Source: Phaffia rhodozyma (taxonomy: Eukaryota; Basidiomycota; Tremellomycetes; Cystofilobasidiales; Mrakiaceae). Taken from it: a stretch of DNA of 64,000 bases. The stretch is from positions 1,736,001 to 1,800,000 of the forward strand of contig JACGZH010000002.1 of the NCBI GenBank assembly GCA_014706385.1. Reading direction: 5' to 3'. Below, in pieces: positions 22,686-32,988 of this stretch (the first letter of the stretch is position 1; the number at the start of each line of letters is the position of its first letter). Position numbers and translations under genes: made by a program. The notes under the pieces were generated by a model. It was given only the letters and a program-made list of their open reading frames with translations, was not told where the DNA came from and did not search any database.

Positions 22686-24445
22686 ATGTCTACGTCTACT
22701 ACAACGGCTACTACCACCAATAACACCGATACCAGCACTGGGACAGCGGCCGGTAATTTGTCGCTCACAGGGTCTGCCGGTCCATCGGACATAGCCGCTT
22801 CGGTAGGGTCTTCGTCCGTTCACCATGGGGATTTCAGAGACCAGCTTTTCTCCAAAGGTTCGTCTTTTCATCTTTCCCTAGATTTCATCAATCTGTTCGC
22901 ATGCACATCCTCGATAGATTTGAGAGTTAATCTTTTGGTCGGTTGATCTGTTAAAACTTGATGGGGTTTTCCAGGGTGGGTCGTCGTACCCAACGTCATC
23001 CCGGACGATAGGGCGAGAGAGTACGTCTCGAGAGCACATGATTTCCTTGAATCATTCAACCTGGGATACAACAGGGATGATCCGTCTACTTGGAACCTCT
23101 CGAGTTTACCCTACAACAACAAAGGCGGTCTTTATTCGGCTTATGGAGTCGGTCATCAACAGTTTCTCTGGGATATCAGGTGAATATTTTGATGCTTTTC
23201 ATTGCCCTCCGACTGGGCGACGCGGTCGGATCATGAATGACTGATTGATATCTTCTTCTTATGGACGTTAATGAATGGCGCATCTATAAAGACAGGAACC
23301 GGGACTCATCGATACGTTTGCTACAGTTTGGGGAACATCAGAGCTACTCGTCTCTTTTGGTACGACTCCTTTTCGTTCTTTCAGACAAGGCTAGAAAAGC
23401 TGACCGATAAGAGCTATTGTGGTAATTTGAATTATCATTGGACGTCATCAGATGGCATCAATATATCTGTTCCTCTGAACTTGCAAGAAGAGCAGAACAA
23501 AGGACTCGATTCACCCTGGCCACACGTCGACCAGTGAGTTCTTCGTGATGGCTTGTCATTCCGTTTCATATTCAGCAAACAAAGCTTGACTGTCTGACTC
23601 TTTATCTTGATGTCGGCTCAATCGTAATTCTTTTCCCTTAGATCTCCTAACAGGCGTTTCTTCCACTGTGTTCAAGGCAAGTCCTTCCGTCTATTTTGTG
23701 AAATCATCATTCTGGACTCATCATCTCTAGATTACTCTTATCAACAGGGATCGCCAACCTTGCTCCCAATGGACCTTTGGATGGTGGTCTGATGGTTCTC
23801 AGAGGATCAAAGGAGGTACGTCACTCTCACCAAAACATGTGATCTGCCCTCACCATGATCTGATTTCAGTCTATTGTTTTATACAAACACATTTCTTCAC
23901 AGCTCTACAACGAATGCTTCGATCGATTTGCCCATCAACGACCTGCCGAAGGTTGGACCCCACTTGACTCTTATCATCATACACCCGAGATGCTCGAGTG
24001 GATGATCAAAGAGAAAGGGTGCACATGGCATAAAGTCGAAGCTCCAGCTGGGTCCGTCATCCTCTGGGACTCGCGAACAGTCCACTATGGTTCGATTCCG
24101 TTGTCGACGAACCCTAGGGTGGCTAGCTATGTTTGTTACAAACCCGCGGCGCTTATCTCAGAGGAGTACAGGGAGAAGAAGAAGGAAGCCATCGACCAGA
24201 TGCTCACTTCGGTAAGAAAAAATGATTCTCATACTTACCCTGATTTTCCCCTCCTTTGTTGAGACTGACCTAGGCTTTCATACAACGGTTTTTACGAGTA
24301 GACACATGATCCAGTGATGTTTACCTGCCGACCTCGAAGAGAACCTGCTCCTAACGATCCTGGGTGGTCCGTTCGTCAAGTTCCCGATGAACGACCCGTT
24401 CTCTCGGAAGTAGGACGCAAGCTCGCCGGTTTGGAATCGTACTGA
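22686..24445 (+). CDS. Phytanoyl-CoA dioxygenase (PhyH) family Fe(II)/2-oxoglutarate oxygenase
   Basis: Non-haem iron oxygenase fold; fungal members of this subgroup are mostly uncharacterised. The start ATG at 22686 opens a Thr/Ser-rich leader (MSTSTTTATTTNN). The domain follows: WVVVPNVIPDDRAREYVSRA, SLPYNNKGGLYSAYGVGHQQ, WDIRQEPGLIDTFATVWG, LLVSFDGINISVPL, then WPHVDQS, giving the HxD iron ligands. Next come FFHCVQGIANLAPNGPLDGG, LMVLRGSKELYNECF, GSVILWDSRTVHYGS with the distal iron His, and NPRVASYVCYKPA with the Arg expected to bind 2-oxoglutarate. The end reads GRKLAGLESY, stop 24443-24445. All three iron ligands are present, so activity is likely. The HVDQS..FFHCVQG arrangement is typical of fungal PhyH proteins of about 330-360 residues. 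Nine or so exons. No signal peptide, so probably cytosolic. Confidence 0.85.
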
Positions 24446-24762
24446 GGTGACCTCTGATGTGCCTCGTTGGTGGACGTTCATTTTCTTTTGTGCCTGTCGT
24501 GTACTCTCTCATATTCATCATCGACATGCGACCTTTCAGTTCTCTTCTATACATTCTGTTAAAACTCCTTTCGATTATTCGACACTCAAAGCTCGTCTCT
24601 TCCATATATTTCAGAGAGGTCAAAGCTACTTTATAGATTTACAATGACATGGTAATCTTTTCCCCTTACCTAAACGGGGGTATATACAACTAGTACGAAG
24701 GATCTAATCTCTGTTAGATCTCTTCTTTTTCCTTCTTTCTCTTCTTTTTTATTGAAAACTGT
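24446..24762. other. Convergent 3' region
   Basis: 317 bases between the stop of the dioxygenase gene and the stop of the minus-strand PH-like gene. T-rich, with a tttccttctttctcttcttttttatt run near 24,729, consistent with two facing terminators. No gene. Confidence 0.45.
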
Positions 24763-27700
24763 CTATTCCGTCTTGGGAACTGAGAGAGGTAGGAGAGGCG
24801 GGAGGGGCGGTAAGCTACACATAGGTGCCGGACCGGGTGGAGGAGGCGGTCTCGCATGAGGAAACGGAAATCGCCGATACGGAAAAGACTGGACATCATA
24901 CAAATCGTTCCAACCGTTGACATTGCTGGCTGGAAGAGCAGACGATGGTGAGGTTGTCGATAAAGGTGAAGATCCAAGATGGTCGGATCCTCTCCTGGCG
25001 ACGGTGGCGGTGGTACTTGATGAACGCTGTCGATTCCCCGTAGTCGTGTACGGCCTATCGATATGATTGAAATCTGTAGGTAAACTCAGGCCCTTGATAG
25101 GAAGCTGTGCCGGGGAATCTGTTGTCGATGATGCATCCACGTTACCCATGGATGTCGGAGAGGTACTATAACTATCCAGATAAATGAGAGACGTTGGCGG
25201 AGCGAATCTTATAGATGGAACCTGATACAGAGACTCCTCCTTCGAGGGCAACCCTCCGTTTTCTTCGATATCCCGGGAAGGAAACGAGACTCCAAAGTTG
25301 GTTGTGTTTTTAGCGGATAGACCGGAATAACATGTACTCAAAGACATTTTGGAAGTTTGGCGGTGAATAGAGCTAGAAGGCGAAGCGGTCGAAGGGACGT
25401 AGTCTTCACTCGTATATGATATCCCATCAGACGGTCTTCTTCCTCCTTGGGAATCGAAATAGTAGGATGATGTTTCGCTCTGAATGGCCGATGATCGTTT
25501 TCTTCCGGGTGCGCGTCGACTGGAGGGTACTTTGGGTGTTCTATCCTCAGAATCGCCCACAGATGACCTTTGAGAAGAAAGAAGGCGCACATGCATCCAT
25601 GCGTGCTCACAACATCAGCAGGCGAACGAACTCGTATTTTTTCCAGGTCATAGAAAGGTGAAAGATGAACTCACGGACACTGCTCGATCGGTTTGGAACC
25701 GTCTAACACGGCTTCTGGATGGATGATCGCGCTTTTTTCATTCCGCTTCCGTTCCTGCATAAGTTCCGCTCGAAGTTGTCGCTCCACGCTCTTCAACCGT
25801 TCGAGCTCGAGTTCAGCACGAAGCTCCACTCTGAGGTCAACACGTCAAGCGTCCAGTTAGCGTCTGTCGGTTGTTTCTAAAACTCCACCAACATGATCGA
25901 GAAGGAAAACTCACTCTGTTCGTTTCAATCTTTCAATCTCTAGCTCGCGCGCCCAGATAGAATCACTATGTCTTAAAGACCCTTCAAGGGAGTCATTCGC
26001 CGAAGACCGCTCTCTTGTCGAACCAGAACCTGATGTCTTTGGTTCGTTCATGAGATAGCAGGATGTCTTGGATTGTTTGGAAGATGGCAATGATACACCC
26101 GTCGGAGCAGTAGCGGAGGCAGCCAGATGACTGACTCTAGGGTTTGAACTTCCGACGAGGACAGGTCGAGTGATGATCTCTGTTGTCGTTGTGGGTTTAT
26201 ACGACGTTCTGGATCCGAATTCGTTGAACTCTGGGGATTGGACAATTTGGGGATACAGTGGTCGGGACACATTAGACGACTCAGCAGAGGAAGAAAGTTG
26301 TCTGGTCATCGGGGGGATGGGAGAGTCGCGGAAAGATTCGGCTGCGGTATCGTGACCGGACCGAGGAAGAGACTTCAATGATTTTTCAAAGATGTTGGCG
26401 AGCGCAAGGCTGAGATCGCCCGTCAGAGGATAGTGCTTTGATCTATATTCCCGAGCAGTCTCGCCCAGACCGACTGATTCCGCTCTGTAAAGCGGCGAGA
26501 TGAAAATGAAACAAAAACCACATCAGGACTTGCAAGGCGCGCTTCAATAAGCCAAGCAGAGAGACACACCTCTTTACAAAGATGAAACTGTTTATCTCGT
26601 GGATCCAGTTCTGAAGCAAAGCACTACATATCGACGGCTGTGATTAGCATTGTCGTCTGGACTTGGTAGAAACCCCTGTGATACATCGAGTAATGACACT
26701 TACCCGGTCTCAAACTGCACTGTCAACGTATCCCCCAAGACTCCCCAAGTTCTCTTCGTCCCTTTCTTTGGCCGTCTGCTTAGCATAACATTCAGAACGT
26801 TCGTCCGCCCGTCCGTATCGGATTCACAAGGATTCTCGCCATCGAGAGGACCAACCTCGGACTCTGCGTCAAGTTTCATTCGGCCAATCTCTCTGGTCGT
26901 TGAAGCATTTGTTTTGAAGAGATGTAGGTATCCGAGAAGAACTTTCTGGACTTTGTTCGTCGCGGAGGGATCAGCGAGCTCTTCGGTCCAGCTCGTTAGT
27001 ACTAGCACTCGATTTTTCCTATTAAGCAAGAAAAGACGCGCGACATGGCGTGTGTCAGCAGGCAATACTGAGTAGAAGAGAGAAAGACGGGGACCGACCA
27101 TTCCACTTTGTTACTGGAAAACCGAGCACGTATAGACTGCCTGTGAGTTACCTTGCCCGCTGAATCGTTGAGTTCTTTCTTCCACAAAGGAGTCGCCAGC
27201 AGGATGGTTGAGCTCAAATCATATCGTTGACAGCCAAAAGTTGGCAAGAGAGGATGATCAGGATCAAATGTTGGGACCTGAGATGGGCCTAACATTCGAG
27301 GGTTGGTCGACGGAGTGGACATCACTGATACCCATTTGAAAGAGCTTGGGGCTCTCTCAGAGCTAGATGTGAGGGATGCTGTACTACCTGAACTCCCCGT
27401 CGTTGTGATCTGGCTACTCTGACGACTTATTATCTTTGACTCGGTAAGCTCTTGACTTGATGCAGCGTCCGAACGGACTGAATTTTTCGGGGAAGGCGGA
27501 ACGACCGGTTTCGAAGAGTCCGGTTTATATGATCCATCGAGAGAACCAGACCGGGAAAGCGACGAGGTTGACTGGGTTGTCGGGTTGCTTCGGTTCCAGT
27601 TAGGAACAACGTTGGCTAGCGTTGCGTCGAGGTCTTCCCTGAACCCTGTTTCTCCGGCTTTGGTATCAACGGTATCTTGTGCGGGTCCGGGAAGTTCCGC

Positions 27701-28191
27701 ACTACACAAACCAACCGAGGTGCGATCTGAGCTAGCTGTATGGAGATAAATCTAGGCGAACAGTCGGAAGAAGATGGTACGTGTTTCTCACCGTTTTATC
27801 CGGATGACCTCTGATGAAGCCAAAAGAGAACAACACCGGATTTAGTCGTCCAAGACGTATACAGTGCGAAAGAAAGACGAGGTGACCAGACGAGAACTGA
27901 GTGGACCATACTGTTTGTACTTCTGAAGGAAAAGATGGGTGGGTTCTCTGCCTTGAGTGATAAAGAGCTCTCGGAGGTAGGACTCGGAGTCTGCGAAAAG
28001 ACAGAGCCGGGTGGATGGTGTGGGTCGGAAGGTTCCGTCGAGATCGGTGTCGATTCTATTATTGACTTATTCGACCGAAAGGCTTTGAACAAGTTTCGTT
28101 TGGGAATTTCAACTGACGGTACGTGAGACGCTTCAGGTGCTTCCTGTCCAGAAATGTTGTCAACCGGATAAAGACCCTCGGCCATGGTCAT
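24763..28191 (-). CDS. Large Ser-rich protein with a probable PH domain and C-terminal coiled coil
   Basis: Not recognised by name. The start is taken at the ATG at 28191 (MTMAEGLYP; the next ATG, 28185, has a good ACCATGG context, and 28206 is also in frame). The N-terminal exon is Ser/Pro-rich and basic (PKRNLFKAFRSNKS), then SSEVIRIKR just before an intron. A 230-residue Ser/Thr-rich block (27.7-27.1 kb) follows, ending in LLATPLWKKELNDSAGKVTH. The next exons read KNRVLVLTSWTEELAD, LLGYLHLFKTN, VLNVMLSRRPKKGTKRTW, LTVQFET and LLQNWIHEINSFIF. This beta-rich run closing in a W-x-x-x-I helix is what a PH domain looks like. After that come RELEIERLKR and LRAELELERLKSVERQLRAE, a Glu/Arg/Leu coiled coil. 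The last exon ends in a Pro-rich tail (RPPPPPGPAPMCSLPPLPP), stop near 24763. A membrane- or septin-associated cortical role is a guess. Confidence 0.6.
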
Positions 28192-28206
28192 CAATCTTGT
28201 TTGCAA

Positions 28207-29626
28207 ACGATGACGAAGAGAAGGAACAATGTCAGAGGTTGAATCGGCTTTAGAGACAAACGCCGAAGCAGGTAAGCAATGGCCAGATGGGTCAGCACTA
28301 TCGTGAGGGGAAAGAGAAAAGAAGAGGAAGGAAGAGGAAAGAATTCAGAAAAGAAATCAGACAAGATCAGTTTTATGGTGATTGTGTTTGTCCGAAAGAC
28401 CGACATCTTTAAGCCACTGGTCAGCATCGGAGCTTGTTAATTCAAGCATGCAGCGGGTAAAAAGAAAGAGAAGGATAAAAAAAGGGAAGGAAAACACACG
28501 AATCCTAAAAAGAAGGAGAGAAAAAAGTCCGTGAGATTAACAGAGAGCACGGCCTTTATTGATTTTCTTTCTCTTATCGCTGTGGCTTTCGCTGATGGGC
28601 TATGATCGGGACAATCCACCAAACAGGAATCAGGAGATCGGCAGAGAGAGGGAGATAAGGAGAATAGGATGAAACGGAATTTCGAACGGAAAAGTCGTAG
28701 CGACATCGACATGAAGCGCCGGGGATTACCTTGGTCGATCGACGTCAAAGAAAGGACGGTATACTTGAACGCCTAATTACCGGGTGCAAGCGGCTTGGAG
28801 GCTGGATGTTGAGTCTTCGAAACGCCTCGGCCCATCGGTGATATTGTTCATTTCTATTCGTTTTTCTTCTTCTCTCTTACTGTGGATCAAATCTTTTCAG
28901 AGAAGGAAACCCCATATCCTATCTTGAGTGCATGATATGCGACACACACACACACGGGATCAAAGTCCATAGATAGAAATACTGGCGGTTACGACGGATA
29001 AGAAAGCAGAGTGGGCTGCGTGCAACGTTTGAGACGAGGTATCGACTTTGACGTAGTATCCTAATCACCGCACATTCAAACGAAGAGGCCGATCAATCAA
29101 GCAATGAGTTGCTGGCCAAGAGAAAAGCAACCACCCAAGATGGTCCCATATCCGGTTAGCTTCAAGAGTGACGACAAAAACCGGCCCGCTCAGAACGATC
29201 ACTCGTCCAGCAGATAGTCAACTATTTTGTTGTCGAAACAGACTAGCGTGTTAGTGTGATTTCCATCTCGGAGCTAGCAGCATCTGTTTTCAATTATTTT
29301 CGTTGTCTTTCCTTTTCCAATCATTCAAGAAAGAAAGCGGTCTGTGCAAGGGAAACTCTCGTTTGATCAGCGACAGCTATTTTTCCTTTCATTTGACGTT
29401 GTAGCAACGCGGGAGTACCAAACAGTTAATGGATCGTCCGGGCAATTCTAGCGCAGATATGAAGCACAGCCCGGTAGCTCCGTAGAAGACGCCACCCGTG
29501 TACAAGTCACGTGTAAAAATACCTGTGCTTCTCATCCTCAGGCGTCATTCCATCCATCATGACAAACCGACGGTCGAGCGACTCACAAGCCATTGACCAT
29601 TATCAATCATCATCTATTCTGCCACC
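28207..29626. other. 1.4 kb divergent intergenic region
   Basis: Separates the start of the PH-like gene (-) and of CFD1 (+). A small ACACACACACAC run lies near 28,942-28,955, and an E-box-type CACGTG at 29508-29513, about 115 bases before the CFD1 ATG. The minus-strand frame at 28437-28748 looks low-complexity and hydrophobic and I do not believe it. No gene is supported. Confidence 0.5.
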
Positions 29627-30901
29627 ATGTCGACCGAAGCACCTCCTACGTCGACTCCTATAACAAGACGTCTGTCTAAGGTCTCATCCATCTTGCTTGT
29701 CCTGTGAGTCGAGCTTTCTCAACTTGTCGCAACCCGCCAACAACGCATGCATGACCTAGACTCTGAACTCGTGTCTCTTTTATGTCGGGATTCCGGGGGG
29801 GGGACGATAAAACATAGTTCTGGGAAAGGAGGAGTCGGAAAGTCATCATCAACTGTGCAGCTAGCACTTACACTCCATTCGTTGGGCAAACGCGTCGGCG
29901 TATTGGATACCGATTTGACCGGGCCATCGATTCCCCGGATGCTTGGTCTCGACGGTCAAGGCGTACACCAAAGCACAGACGGTTGGGTTCCTGTTTATGC
30001 CGACGGAGAGACTCGACGGTTGGGAGTGATGAGCGTCGGGTTTCTGCTGAAGAGCTCGAGAGACTCTGTGGTTTGGAGAGGGCCGAAGAAGGAAGGAATG
30101 ATCAAACAATTCTTGGGCGACGTTCGGTGGGGCGAGCTAGATTATCTCTTAATCGACACACCACCAGGTACGTCTTGTATAGTTGTTTGCATAGTTTGAG
30201 CCGTGCCCACGACTCGTTTTTTTTTTATCCGCTTTACCTTTGCCAATGCTCTCTCTTACCTGCTCGCTCGATTTTTAGGAACATCCGACGAACATCTCTC
30301 ACTCCTGACTCATCTGAATCCAATCGCTTACAAGCTTACCTCGGTCATCATCACGACGCCTCAAGCTGTCGCCCTACTCGACACATCAAAGTCTCTCTCG
30401 TTCACGCGAAAGGTCTCTCTTCCTGTGGTAGGGCTGATTGAAAACATGTCTGGGTACAAATGTCCATGTTGTAACGATGTGACGTACCTGTTCGGACAGG
30501 GTGGAGGTGAAGAAATGTGTCGGAGAGAGTCTTTGACCTTTCTTGGTAGAGTCCCTGTAGAGAGTGAGCTGGTTGAGCTGCTGGACGCGAGTAGTCGTCG
30601 TCGAGGAGCAGCAGACGAGGTCGAGTTGAGGGAAACTGCTGTCCCTACAGGAGGGCAAACCATACCCGCGGCCACCACCGGTTTTGACTTACTGGAGAGA
30701 TATCAGTCCACGTTGAGCTACAAACTATTTGAGGGTATAGCCGCCAAGGTTGTTCGGTCGATCGAAGGTGGACATGACCCGGATGGGGTCCACATCCTAA
30801 CGCCGCCGAATGGAGAACGGGTTGAGGGTCCGGTCGGAGCTGATGTTGGTGCAAGCGAAGGCATAGAGTTGGTCAAGCCGGTGGTCAAAGTCGATCGATG
30901 A
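29627..30901 (+). CDS. CFD1: Cytosolic Fe-S cluster scaffold ATPase Cfd1 (NUBP2)
   Basis: P-loop ATPase that forms a heterocomplex with Nbp35 to assemble [4Fe-4S] clusters for cytosolic and nuclear proteins. Start ATG 29627 in good context (gccaccATGtcg). Exon 1 (29627-29703) encodes [20 protein letters not shown] and IULLVL-type hydrophobics (read SSILLVL); after an intron it continues [17 protein letters not shown], the deviant Walker A of the Mrp/Nbp35 family, with exon 2 starting at 29818. Later come [52 protein letters not shown] (Walker B), [15 protein letters not shown] and KCPCCND. The CPxC pair bridges the cluster at the dimer interface. There is no N-terminal four-Cys ferredoxin-like motif, which separates Cfd1 from Nbp35. 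The C-terminal 90 residues after [12 protein letters not shown] are longer than usual and acidic. Stop 30899-30901. Confidence 0.92.
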
Positions 30902-31579
30902 AACCATCTGCACGAATGCTAAATGCTCTAAGGGGCGAATTTACATGGGCAATCATGTCGATATTCTGACTGAGCATAGGGAAATTCCTCCTTCTTTACC
31001 TCCATCTTTTCTCTGTTTTTGTGACACCATCAAATTAGCTGGCGCATGAATGCATGAGGATAAGTGTGAATCTGATCATGAGCATTGGGAATGCGGGTGA
31101 TGAACTCATTGTGTCAGTGCCGGTGCTGATGAAGATGAAGACGCTCCAAAAAGACGGACAATTTTGATCATGAGATCGGCGATCAACCCTATCTTCCCAC
31201 GTTGAGGAGTCGATCGGAAAGGTTTCGAGCCAATATTCCGTTCGTTCAGAGCGCAACGCACACGCACTCATGGAAGCTTTACACAATCTGTTGAAATCGA
31301 TCGATTTCACAGAATGATGATGTCGACGATGATGTCGATGATGATGATGGTAGCAACAGCGGCAAGCCGTCTCTCGTGATCTCTCTGCTCGCCTGTTCTC
31401 TCGTCTTCTCTCTGCGCGCTCTCAGTCTTACCCTCGACGTTATGTACGCTATATAAATTCAACGATGTTCGCTCGTCCATTCGTCCAGTCTGCATCTCTT
31501 CATATCAACCCCCATCCTCATAAATCTTGCATTCTTACTCGGTAACAACAGGAAAAGAAAGAAGAAAGAGAGCAAACCC
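30902..31579. other. Intergenic region
   Basis: 678 bases between the CFD1 stop and the next ATG. A short GATGATGTCGATGATG repeat lies near 31,315-31,350, and tctcgtcttctctctgcg pyrimidine sequence near 31,400 precedes a TATATAAATT element at 31,451-31,460, about 125 bases before the ATG, which could be a TATA box. No gene is seen. Confidence 0.45.
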
Positions 31580-32370
31580 ATGTTGTCGTCCACACTTATC
31601 AAACAGGCGATTCTTCGAAAGCCCATCGTCCAGCCAGCTGTCCGTTCATTCATGCGTTCGATCGCCTTACTTCTTCCCTGCACTCTGTCTGTTTGCTCAA
31701 CTCGATCAGTTTGGTTTGATTACTTTTTGGTTGTGAACACAACGGCGAGCAGTCAATCGGCCGAGTGTCTATACTGAAACAGCAGACCAGGTCATTTAGA
31801 GGCGATGGATCCCCTTCTCCTCCTCCTCCTTCATCGCCTACGCCACAGTCGGATACGATAGAGACGTTGAAAGCCAAGGGAGAGCAATTAGGCAGGAAGG
31901 CCGCAAAGTCTAGTATGTGCATCTTCTCTTTTTGCCGATCTAATCGGACTGCTCCCAGATTTCTCAAAATATGTTTCGTCCAAATCTGACGGATCAACAG
32001 ACACATCAACCTACGTCGCCATCGGTGGAGCTGCCGTTCTGGCGTATTACTTCTGGCCAGCGAACGACGATCCAAAGATGATGAAAGAGGAGGCTCAACT
32101 CCGGGTCGGTATCTTCCTCGATCTTTTCTTCTTCTACTTTTCTCTTTGTGCTTCCTCTTGTCTTCCTTCCGTCCGATTTGCATTTTGTACTGACGAACTT
32201 TTTTTTTTGCGCGAAACCAAATTATCATGATATGATTTATTGGGGGTATACAAATAAATAAATGAAAACGACAGGCAACGGCTCTTAAGGATCGAGCAGG
32301 TGAAAAGGTCGAAGAAGCCAAGGATAAAGTCGGGCAGGTCAAAGCTGACGTCAAGAAGGCTATCAACTAA
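31580..32370 (+). CDS. Small probable mitochondrial membrane protein with amphipathic C-terminal helix
   Basis: Not recognised. Exon 1 starts MLSSTLIKQAILRKPIVQ, continuing AVRSFMRS: no acidic residue, several Arg/Lys and hydroxyl residues, a good mitochondrial presequence. Exon 2 gives SFRGDGSPSPPPPSSPTPQ and then TLKAKGEQLGRKAAKS. After an intron near 31,913-32,001, TSTYVAIGGAAVLAYYFWP is one clear transmembrane segment, followed by a charged stretch. The last exon encodes TALKDRAGEKVEEAKDKVG and KADVKKAIN, an LEA/apolipoprotein-like amphipathic helix with 11-residue periodicity, stop 32368-32370. Small size (about 130 residues), a presequence, one membrane span and a helical tail suggest an inner-membrane protein with an exposed helix. 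The exon 1 donor is uncertain because no strong GT is seen near MRS. Confidence 0.65.
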
Positions 32371-32988
32371 ACCTTTCTACGTCCCGTTCTCGTTCCTCGC
32401 TCCCGTTCCTTCTTTTTCTCTCAATCTTCTTTCCTCCACTCGTTCTCTTCGCCGTGTGTACTCTCTGCCTACCATTATGAATAACCGACTGCATCTCGAC
32501 GGTCTAGCGTCTTGTTTGTTCGAGCGCGTTGTTTGATCTCGTCTCCCGACTTGACAAAACAGAATTCATGGTCCTCCCCCTCCTCCCTTCCCACAAGTAA
32601 TGCTTCTTTCCCCATGTTGTTATATTCCTTGTCTTTGTTCCAATACATATATTTGCAAATTCTCTTCTGAACCCCTGTTTGATCAAATGTGTTTATACCA
32701 TGTTTTTGTTTTTTTGGTTTCACTGGTCCTAATATGATCAATGCTTGAAAAGACGAACCCGAGATAGCAGATAGAGCATTCATATATAAATATGTTTAGA
32801 CAAAACTTTGTAGAGAAACGATATGTATAAGATTGTGTCAACATGAAACACATCTTTTTTTTATCCTCTTTTCCAAACGCGTTTCAGGCCAGGGAAGCCT
32901 TGACAAGAGGGGAAAATTAGGAAGAGAAATAGAGAGGGAAGGAACAAGGAAGGTAGAGATAGAACAAAGAAAAGAACTCTACGGCCTT
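32371..32988. other. Convergent 3' region
   Basis: About 618 bases between the stop of the small mitochondrial protein (+) and the stop of CPA2 (-). T-rich near 32,390-32,440 and A/G-rich near 32,900-32,980, as expected for two facing 3' UTRs. No gene is seen. Confidence 0.45.

Noticed and set aside
29797..29806. Run of G before exon 2 of CFD1, considered as a frameshift
   Set aside because: It lies inside intron 1 (29704-29817), so it does not affect the coding frame.
31650..32366. 238-codon minus-strand frame
   Set aside because: Runs across exons and introns of the small mitochondrial gene on the opposite strand; no motif.
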